Shown: piece after piece, positions 29,640-34,979 of the stretch | Position numbering within the stretch: the first letter of the stretch is position 1 | How the letters are laid out: each line of letters begins with the position of its first letter | Origin: Deltaproteobacteria bacterium RBG_13_61_14 | GTDB lineage: Bacteria; RBG-13-61-14 | NCBI GenBank assembly: GCA_001797815.1 | Contig: MGQK01000092.1 | Span: 1-34,979, forward strand | Direction: 5' to 3' | DNA: 34,979 nucleotides | Made by a program: the position numbers and the translations under genes | The notes under the pieces: model-generated | Databases searched by the model: none | Told to the model about the DNA's origin: nothing | What the model saw: the letters and a program-made list of their open reading frames with translations, nothing else

Positions 29640-29955
29640 CGAAGCTCGCTTTCGGCTTCATCCGGGAATACGCGCCAGCCCCGGATTTATTGTCCGTTAT
29701 GACCTGATCCATCGAAAGAAAGTTCCGGGGCAATTGCTCCTCCCGTCGGTTCGGCGTGCTCCCCGAGAAGCGGGGGCGACCATTTCGGGTTCGGGGCGAT
29801 ATCCAGGTCAGACGGCGTCGCCGGCTTCGGACGCTCCCCAGAGCAACGACCTTCTTCCCCGACCCCTTCATGATATCAGGAGTGGAAGCCCTTTTCATAT
29901 TTTCAGGGCGCCACGCCTCGCGCGGCATGAATGACTGTGTTAGAATCCTCTCTTA
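29640..29955. other. Divergent intergenic region between ECF sigma and GH2 genes
   Basis: A 316-base region without a convincing gene. It holds the probable ECF promoter of the sigma unit (29697-29726) and, at its right end, a TAGAAT box at 29941-29946 preceded by TGTG (extended -10 style), only ten bases from the GH2 start codon, so that mRNA would be almost leaderless. No -35 is evident there. Confidence 0.45.
29697..29726 (-). promoter_or_regulatory. Probable ECF-sigma autoregulated promoter
   Basis: Reading the minus strand, GGAACTTTC (29718-29726) and GTCATAA (29697-29703) match the general ECF pattern of GGAAC and GTC elements; 18 bases lie between GGAAC and GTC. It is 58 bases before the sigma start codon. 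Confidence 0.6.
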
Positions 29956-32154
29956 ATGGCTGCCACTTTTCTCAACAGCGGCCTGGCCCGCCACTCGCTG
30001 GTGGAGACGCCCTGGCGGGTGAAGGCGGTCTCCCAGTTTGCGGCCGATTACCACGACCCCGGCTTCAACGACAGGGACTGGCTCGAGCAAAAGCTGCCCG
30101 GCCAGTGGCAGATGCTCCCGGAGCTCCAGGACCATGCCGGCCGGGTCGTTTACCGCACCCGCTTCCCCTTCAGCCGGCAGGCCGAGCGGCTCTACCGGCT
30201 CCGCTGCCATGGCGTGTTTTACGGGGCCGACGTTTACCTCAACAGCCACCACCTCGGCCACCACGCCGGCTACTTCGATCCCTTCGACTTCCCGATCAAC
30301 GATGTGCTGGAGTCCGACAACCTCTTGGTGGTGGAGGTCGAGTCCTGCCAGGAAGAAAACCGGGCGGCCAAGAAGCAGATCACCGGCGTGTTCGGCCACT
30401 GGGACGTGATCTCCTTTTGCCACAACCCCGGCGGGATCTGGCTGCCGGTGGAGATCGTGGAGACCGGCCCGGCCTGCCTGGACCGCGTGCAGTTCCAGGT
30501 GCTGGAGCTGGCCGCGGAAAACGCGCGGGTCCGCTTCAACGTGGACCTTACCACCCTGGAGCCCTGCGACCTGGACCTATGGTTCGAGCTCGTTCCCCAA
30601 AATTTCGAAGGCGCGGGATACAAGTTCCGCCGCCAGGTGCGGGCGCCGGTCGGCCCGGTCCGGCTGTCGGAGGAATCCACCTTGACCAAGCCCGAACTCT
30701 GGTGGTGCCACGACCGCGGCTTGCCCCATCTCTACCGGGCCAGCATCACCATGCTCTGCCACGGCCGGACCCTCGACCGCCAAACCTTCAACGTCGGGCT
30801 CCGGACCGTCTCCGCCGACGACCGGCTCCGCTTCCGGCTCAACGGCCAGGGCCTTTACATCAAGGGCAACAATTACGCCCCCTCGGACGTCTATCTCGCC
30901 CGCACCTCCCCCGCGGACCTGGTTAAGGACGTGGCCATGATGGCCGAGGCCGGCTACAACATGGTCCGGGTGCACGCCCACGTGGACCGGCCCGAGTTTT
31001 ACGACGAGTGCGACCGCCAGGGCATCTTGGTCTGGCAGGACTTTCCCTTGCAATGGGGCTACCACCGCTCGGTCTTCCCCGAGGCAAGGCGCCAGGTCCG
31101 CGCCATGGTCCGGCTTTTGGAGAACCATCCCGCGATCGCGCTCTGGTGCTGCCACAACGAGCCTTCGGAAGTGGGCATCACTCTGCACGACTTTCGTTTC
31201 CAGGACGTGGTCCGGAGCCTCCCGGGTTTCTACCATTTGGCCCGGGGCGGGGGCTGGAACTTGCGGGTTCTGGACCCGGCGCTGGCCGCGGCGGCGGCGG
31301 AGGAAGACTCGAGCCGGCCGATCAACCTGGCCTCGGGCAATGCCGGCACGGACAAGCACTACTACTGCGGCTGGTATTATCCGATCATGGGGGACGCGGA
31401 CCGGTTCCGGAAATTCTTCCTCAACTCGGACATCGAAAGCCTGGGATTCATCACCGAGTTCGGCGCCCAGGCTTTTCCCGGACTGGAAAGCAGCCTGCGC
31501 TTCATCCCCGCCGAGCTTTCCCGGATAGACTGGACGAAGCTGCGGCGAGACCACCTCTACCAGGACCGCTTCCTGCGCCGCTACGTGGACCGCCGGGGTT
31601 ACACCTGGCTCTCCGAGTTGGTGGACGCTTCCCAGGATTACCAGGCCCGGCTGCTCAAGTTCCACGTGGAATGGCTGCGCTCGGTCAAATACCATCTCAA
31701 TTTCGGCATCATCGCCTTCCTGCACAACGACTCCCAGCCCGCGGTCACCTGGTCCGTGGTGGACTACTGGCGCCAGCCCAAAAAGGCCTACCATGCGCTC
31801 CTCGAATGCTTCCGCCCGATCTGGGCCTTTGCCACGCCCCGCTTTTCCCCTTACCCGGCAGGACGAACCGCCCGGATTCCTCTCTTTGCGGCCAACGACA
31901 CGCTGGAGGCGATCCGGCAGGTCTCTTTCCGCGCCGAGTTGCGCCGCGATCACGAGACCATCGCCCAACTGGTCACCGAAGTGGACCTGCAGCCGGACAT
32001 GCCCAGCCGGCGGGTGGGAGAGCTGACCTTTACTCCTTCTCAGCCCGGCACCTTAAGCCTGGAGGTCTCCATGAGCAAGCCGCCCCGGGTCGAGGTGAAA
32101 AACCTCTACGAAATTCGCGTGGCGGCAACGAAGCGCTCAGGGAGTAAAGCATGA
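29956..32154 (+). CDS. Glycoside hydrolase family 2-type protein (cytoplasmic)
   Basis: A 732-residue beta-glycosidase of the GH2 type. A jelly-roll sugar-binding domain lies at about residues 15-185 (W-x-x-x-x-L-P-G-Q-W, V-Y-R-T-R-F, G-V-F-Y-G-A-D-V-Y-L-N), an immunoglobulin-like domain at about 190-285, then the TIM barrel beginning L-Y-I-K-G-N-N-Y. The acid/base Glu is in C-C-H-N-E-P (about residues 394-399) and the nucleophile is probably the Glu of G-F-I-T-E-F-G-A-Q-A-F-P (about 496-507). There is no signal peptide, so it acts inside the cell. The layout is closest to beta-mannosidase-like members; the substrate cannot be named. Its stop overlaps the next gene by four bases (ATGA). Confidence 0.87.
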   Translation: MAATFLNSGLARHSLVETPWRVKAVSQFAADYHDPGFNDRDWLEQKLPGQWQMLPELQDHAGRVVYRTRFPFSRQAERLYRLRCHGVFYGADVYLNSHHLGHHAGYFDPFDFPINDVLESDNLLVVEVESCQEENRAAKKQITGVFGHWDVISFCHNPGGIWLPVEIVETGPACLDRVQFQVLELAAENARVRFNVDLTTLEPCDLDLWFELVPQNFEGAGYKFRRQVRAPVGPVRLSEESTLTKPELWWCHDRGLPHLYRASITMLCHGRTLDRQTFNVGLRTVSADDRLRFRLNGQGLYIKGNNYAPSDVYLARTSPADLVKDVAMMAEAGYNMVRVHAHVDRPEFYDECDRQGILVWQDFPLQWGYHRSVFPEARRQVRAMVRLLENHPAIALWCCHNEPSEVGITLHDFRFQDVVRSLPGFYHLARGGGWNLRVLDPALAAAAAEEDSSRPINLASGNAGTDKHYYCGWYYPIMGDADRFRKFFLNSDIESLGFITEFGAQAFPGLESSLRFIPAELSRIDWTKLRRDHLYQDRFLRRYVDRRGYTWLSELVDASQDYQARLLKFHVEWLRSVKYHLNFGIIAFLHNDSQPAVTWSVVDYWRQPKKAYHALLECFRPIWAFATPRFSPYPAGRTARIPLFAANDTLEAIRQVSFRAELRRDHETIAQLVTEVDLQPDMPSRRVGELTFTPSQPGTLSLEVSMSKPPRVEVKNLYEIRVAATKRSGSKA

Positions 32155-33293
32155 TCCGGCTTTCCGCGGAACTCTTGGACTTTCAGCGCACCGCCCGCCG
32201 CTTTGCCGAGCGGGAAATCGCGCCCTCGGCCCTGGAATGGGACGACCATCCCGACCGCTTTCCCTGGGAAGCTATGCGCAAAGGCGGCGAGGCGGGACTC
32301 CTCAGCTTTCATCTGCCCGCGGCCGGCGAGACCGAGCCGGCCTTTCCCGGCCTGCTCCCCCCCGCCATCCTGATCGAAGAGCTGGCCGCGGCTTGCGCCG
32401 GCACGGCCATGATCTTCGCCGGCCATCTCCTCGCCACCTGGACCCTGTTCCAGGCCGAGGGGTCCGGCGCTTCCAGGTTCCTGGCCCCCTTGCTCGAATC
32501 GCCGGCTGCGGAGCGGCCCGCCCTCGCCGGCCTGGCCTGGCAGGAGACCGAGCCCGGACGGATCATGACCATTGCCACCGCGACCGCTCAAGGCTGGGTC
32601 GTCAACGGCCGCAAGCGCCTGGTCCGAAGCGGCAACCTCGCCGGCCTGGTGCTGGTCATGGTCCAGGTTGCTTCGGAGCCGGAACCAAAAGGGCTGGGCC
32701 TGGCCGTGGTGCCGGCCGGGAGCCCGGGCTTTTCGGTGGAAAAGGTCGAGCGCATGCTCGGGAACCGGATCTGCCCGATGGCGGAGCTACTCTTTGAGGA
32801 CTGCCGGATTCCCCCGGAGAACCTGATCGGCCGGGGACGGGCCGAGGAGATCCTGGAGGGCGCGCTGGCTTATGCCTCGGGCTTGAGCGCGGCCGCGGCC
32901 ATCGGCGCTACCCGGGGCGCTTTCGAGACCGCGCTCCGCTATGCCGGCGAGCGCTACCAGGGCGGCAGAATCATCATCGAGCACGACGCGGTGGCCGAGA
33001 TGCTGGCGAACATGGAGGTGCGCCTGCACGCGGCCCGGGCCGGGCTGTGGCAGGCCTGCGCCGAGGCCAAGCCGTCCCGCGCCGAGCTGGCCAAGGCCAA
33101 GATCTTCGCCTCCGAGGCGGGCGTGGACACCTGCCTGGACGCGGTGCAGGTGCTGGGCGGCTACGGCTACATGCATGAATCCGGCCAGGAGAAGCGGCTG
33201 CGCGACGTGCAGATGGCCTGCCACTATGAAGAAACTAATCAAGCGCTCCGCCGTCTGATTCTCCGGGAAAGCCGGAAGGGTAGAGAGATTTGA
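32151..33293 (+). CDS. Acyl-CoA dehydrogenase family flavoprotein
   Basis: A 380-residue FAD enzyme of the acyl-CoA dehydrogenase fold. N-terminal helices contain R-R-F-A-E-R-E-I-A-P; the middle domain has W-Q-E-T-E-P-G (the usual T-E-P-x-x-G-S is modified); the C-terminal part contains Q-V-L-G-G-Y-G-Y-M-H-E (about residues 341-351) and C-H-Y-E-E-T-N-Q (about 363-370), whose Glu occupies the place of the catalytic base in medium-chain enzymes. It would oxidise an acyl-CoA to the enoyl-CoA and pass electrons to ETF. The four-base overlap with the glycosidase gene implies one transcript, an unusual pairing. The lost Ser after T-E-P-G and other changes suggest a divergent substrate. Confidence 0.88.
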   Translation: MIRLSAELLDFQRTARRFAEREIAPSALEWDDHPDRFPWEAMRKGGEAGLLSFHLPAAGETEPAFPGLLPPAILIEELAAACAGTAMIFAGHLLATWTLFQAEGSGASRFLAPLLESPAAERPALAGLAWQETEPGRIMTIATATAQGWVVNGRKRLVRSGNLAGLVLVMVQVASEPEPKGLGLAVVPAGSPGFSVEKVERMLGNRICPMAELLFEDCRIPPENLIGRGRAEEILEGALAYASGLSAAAAIGATRGAFETALRYAGERYQGGRIIIEHDAVAEMLANMEVRLHAARAGLWQACAEAKPSRAELAKAKIFASEAGVDTCLDAVQVLGGYGYMHESGQEKRLRDVQMACHYEETNQALRRLILRESRKGREI

Positions 33294-33342
33294 AACCAAT
33301 CTGCAATCATTATTTTATTCGTCCTGATTACCACATTCAAAG

Positions 33343-33370
33343 GTCGGGGCGCGGCAGGCCGCGCCCCGAC
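33343..33370. repeat. Perfect GC palindrome after the dehydrogenase gene
   Basis: GTCGGGGCGCGGC (33343-33355) and GCCGCGCCCCGAC (33358-33370) pair completely around two loop bases. It could end transcription of the GH2-dehydrogenase operon although no T run follows; a REP-like element is the alternative. Confidence 0.6.
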
Positions 33371-33509
33371 GCGCCTTAATCGGAAACACTTCAAACCCGG
33401 ACCTGGCCGTGACGGACCAGGTAGATTTTCGGCGTCAGAGTCTTCTCTCACGCGATCGGAAAACCGTCTTTCATGCCGCGTTGCGGCACCCAGGAAACAT
33501 GAAAATCGC

Positions 33510-33594
33510 AACCGCAGATGCACGCAGATCAACGCCAATAGAAAAAGAATTGAACCCCTCCCTGATCCGCGTCCATCCGCGTTCATCCGCGGTT
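33510..33594. repeat. Inverted periodic repeat (CGCAGAT / ATCCGCG type)
   Basis: Left units CCGCAGATG, CACGCAGATC and AACGCC face right units ATCCGCGTCC, ATCCGCGTTC and ATCCGCGGTT, with outer arms AACCGC/GCGGTT. The same style of unit is found inside the methylase gene at 12922-12951. Confidence 0.75.
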
Positions 33595-33633
33595 AAAAAT
33601 ATTTTCTGAACAGACGCTCAATATTTCCTCATC

Positions 33634-34047
33634 TCAGATCTTGGCCGTGGTGCCGGTGAGGGTGCCGTGCTTGACGCCCCGGAGCGCGATCAGGCGGTCG
33701 GCAAAGGCTTTGATCGCATTAGCCTTGCCCCGGGTCACGATCACCTCCATGCAGGCGTGATGGCCCAGGTGCACGTGCAGGGCGGCCACCACCTGGCCGG
33801 GAAAGTCGTGCTGGAAGCGGGTCAGCTTCTCGGTCAGCCCGGGCACGTGATGGTCGTAAACCAGGGTGAGCGCGGCCACCGTCTCCCGGTTCTCCTTCCA
33901 CTCTTCCTCGATCAACGCCTTGCGGATCAGGTCCCGGATCGCCTCGCTGCGGTTGCTGTAGCCGTGCCCCCGGCAGTAGCCGTCAAATTGCTCGAGCAGG
34001 CCCTCCTCCATGGAAACCCCGAACCGGCTCAACCTTTCCTCCCCCAT
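33634..34047 (-). CDS. nikR: Nickel-responsive transcriptional regulator NikR
   Basis: Ribbon-helix-helix repressor of 137 residues that binds DNA when loaded with nickel and usually represses nickel uptake genes. The N-terminal RHH domain is R-F-G-V-S-M-E-E-G-L-L-E-Q-F and S-N-R-S-E-A-I-R-D-L-I-R (residues 8-43). The ACT-like nickel domain has L-H-V-H-L-G-H-H-A-C (about residues 90-99), giving the His, His and Cys ligands of the high-affinity site; the further His ligand is in the nearby V-Y-D-H-H / F-Q-H-D-F segments. ATG 34047 has GGAGG seven bases upstream. No nickel transporter or nickel enzyme gene is in the window, so its targets lie elsewhere or include itself. Confidence 0.95.
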   Translation of the reverse strand: MGEERLSRFGVSMEEGLLEQFDGYCRGHGYSNRSEAIRDLIRKALIEEEWKENRETVAALTLVYDHHVPGLTEKLTRFQHDFPGQVVAALHVHLGHHACMEVIVTRGKANAIKAFADRLIALRGVKHGTLTGTTAKI

Positions 34048-34067
34048 TGCTCCACCTCCTGCGTCCC

Positions 34068-34109
34068 ATTATAGCAGAGCCGGATGCACTTGCACGGGTG
34101 AGATTCACC
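34068..34109 (-). promoter_or_regulatory. nikR promoter and possible operator dyad
   Basis: On the minus strand a perfect TATAAT (34068-34073) lies 20 bases before the nikR ATG; the -35 region is poor, suggesting regulation. Upstream is the dyad GGTGAGATTCACC (34097-34109) and a TGCACTTGCAC direct repeat. These may be an operator for NikR itself, though they do not match the E. coli GTATGA-type box. Confidence 0.45.
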
Positions 34110-34182
34110 TTTCCGCCGGCTGAAAGCGGCGGTTGCGCATCAAGCAGGGCCATAGTAAGATGTCTCCCCGGGTTTTTCGCCC

Positions 34183-34979
34183 ATGCAAACTCTGCAACTG
34201 GAAGCACGTTTTACCCGGCTGCGCCGCAACCTGCTGATCAGCCTGGCCGTGGCCGACCTGCTCGTTCTGGCCATGATGCTCTTTTTCGCGGGGACGCTGA
34301 TTCCCTTCGCCTATTGGGGAGCACTCCTGCTTTTGCTTCCCCTCCATCTCGCTGTCTTCCTCCTTCTCCGCAGCCTCCGCCGGCGTCTCCAGGCGTTTCA
34401 CGCCTGGCTCGAAGCCTCCCAGGCCAAAGGCTTCGATTCCGATGAACTGAACTCTTACTGGAAGCGCCTCACCCGCCTGCCGGTAGCCGTGAGCCTGGCC
34501 GTCACCGCCGGCCTGGTCCTGGCCGCGATCACCATCCAAATCATCCTGGTCTCCCAGCACGCCATTTTTGGATTTCAGTTTCTCACCGGCCTCTTGGCCA
34601 TGAGCTGGTTCTCCACCCTGGCCGGCCTGGTCCTCTATTCCCTGATCCGTTCCTTTATTCTGCCCTACTTAAGCCTCCTCGCCCGCTTCCAACTGCATTC
34701 CTGGGCCGGGCCGAAAGTGAGCATCACCGTCAAGCTGGTGCTGATGGTCTTTATCCTCACCGTGCTTCCCGGCCTCTACCTGGTCCGGGTGGGAGCCCGG
34801 CAGGCCATCCTGGGGGTCCGCTCCCTGGAACGGACCGAGGCTTCCCGCCGCCTGGAACAGGCCCTCGGCCGTCTGGCCTCCGCGGAGAGCCTCTCCCCCT
34901 CTCCAGACCTGTGGAGCGATCCGCCCCAGGAGTGGTTCTGGCTGGATCCCAGCGGCCGGCGTCGCGCGGGAAACGCTCA
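34183..34979 (+). CDS. Multi-spanning membrane sensor (probable signalling kinase or cyclase), N-terminal part
   Basis: The gene is open to the window edge: 265 codons without a stop. Five predicted membrane helices are visible (about residues 16-38, 42-62, 107-128, 137-163 and 187-204), with basic loops such as L-R-S-L-R-R-R-L-Q. A soluble, probably periplasmic, segment then starts: V-G-A-R-Q-A-I-L-G-V-R-S-L-E-R-T-E. The layout of four helices, a fifth helix and an outward loop is typical of the N-termini of sensor histidine kinases or nucleotide cyclases, but no catalytic domain lies in the window. It is divergent from nikR with a 135-base gap. No good ribosome site is seen before the ATG; the start is chosen as the first one giving the hydrophobic N-terminus. 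Confidence 0.7.
   Translation, partial: MQTLQLEARFTRLRRNLLISLAVADLLVLAMMLFFAGTLIPFAYWGALLLLLPLHLAVFLLLRSLRRRLQAFHAWLEASQAKGFDSDELNSYWKRLTRLPVAVSLAVTAGLVLAAITIQIILVSQHAIFGFQFLTGLLAMSWFSTLAGLVLYSLIRSFILPYLSLLARFQLHSWAGPKVSITVKLVLMVFILTVLPGLYLVRVGARQAILGVRSLERTEASRRLEQALGRLASAESLSPSPDLWSDPPQEWFWLDPSGRRRAGNA

Larger units (their letters stand above)
33294..33633. other. Intergenic region between acdh and nikR with two repeats
   Basis: A 340-base convergent intergenic region without a gene. It carries a perfect GC palindrome at 33343-33370 and an inverted 12-base periodic repeat at 33510-33594. No T-tract terminator is obvious for either flanking gene. Confidence 0.6.

Noticed and set aside
33510-33594. 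CRISPR-like array
   Set aside because: Units are only about 10-12 bases, degenerate, with no spacers, and arranged as an inverted repeat; no cas genes.

Overview
The window looks like a piece of chromosome from an uncultured, GC-rich, Gram-negative-type bacterium. It encodes lipoproteins with lipoboxes, a Tat signal, an ECF sigma/anti-sigma pair, NikR and a Liv-type ABC importer. The arrangement argH followed at once by a fibronectin-III lipoprotein, plus the short palindromic and 12-nt-periodic dispersed repeats, recalls Desulfobacterota/Deltaproteobacteria and neighbouring candidate phyla. That placement is an inference; no rRNA or marker gene is present to fix it.

Region 1 (1-7361, all minus strand) is an operon that opens with two radical-SAM proteins with Cys-rich C-termini, followed by a Liv-type solute-binding lipoprotein, an unrecognised AT-rich membrane-anchored protein, and the permeases and ATPases LivH, LivM, LivG and LivF (LivF cut by the window edge). 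Base composition changes inside the operon: the middle is AT-rich and the livM/livG end GC-rich.

Region 2 (7345-19286, minus strand) is a defence-type cluster: SNF2 helicase with a C-terminal DUF3883-like domain, a small candidate PD-QxK nuclease, a HEPN-like/zinc-ribbon protein, a DUF1156 adenine methylase and a DUF499 ATPase with a HEPN-like N-terminus. The methylase is extraordinary. It carries an in-frame GIY-YIG nuclease domain, four short palindromes and two periodic dispersed repeats, all without loss of the reading frame. The two small proteins are AT-rich and look like cargo inserted between GC-rich core genes.

Region 3 (19287-21339) is a non-coding or decayed boundary. It has two remnants of a small module that I associate with integrases, and a displaced tRNA 3' end (T-arm plus acceptor plus CCA) that looks like an attachment-site scar with the island to its left. 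It also holds a promoter-to-terminator structured RNA candidate followed by a 19-residue Lys-rich peptide gene. On the other strand there is a second promoter-to-terminator unit with a near-complete 14-nt Shine-Dalgarno sequence and a 13-codon ORF.

Region 4 (21340-34979) looks like ordinary GC-rich chromosome: a Tat-exported fucose-isomerase-like protein; argH, a FN3 lipoprotein and a membrane spermidine-synthase-like protein; an ECF sigma, anti-sigma and exported coiled-coil protein unit with a likely autoregulated promoter; a GH2 glycosidase overlapping an acyl-CoA dehydrogenase; nikR; and the start of a multi-spanning membrane sensor gene that runs off the window.
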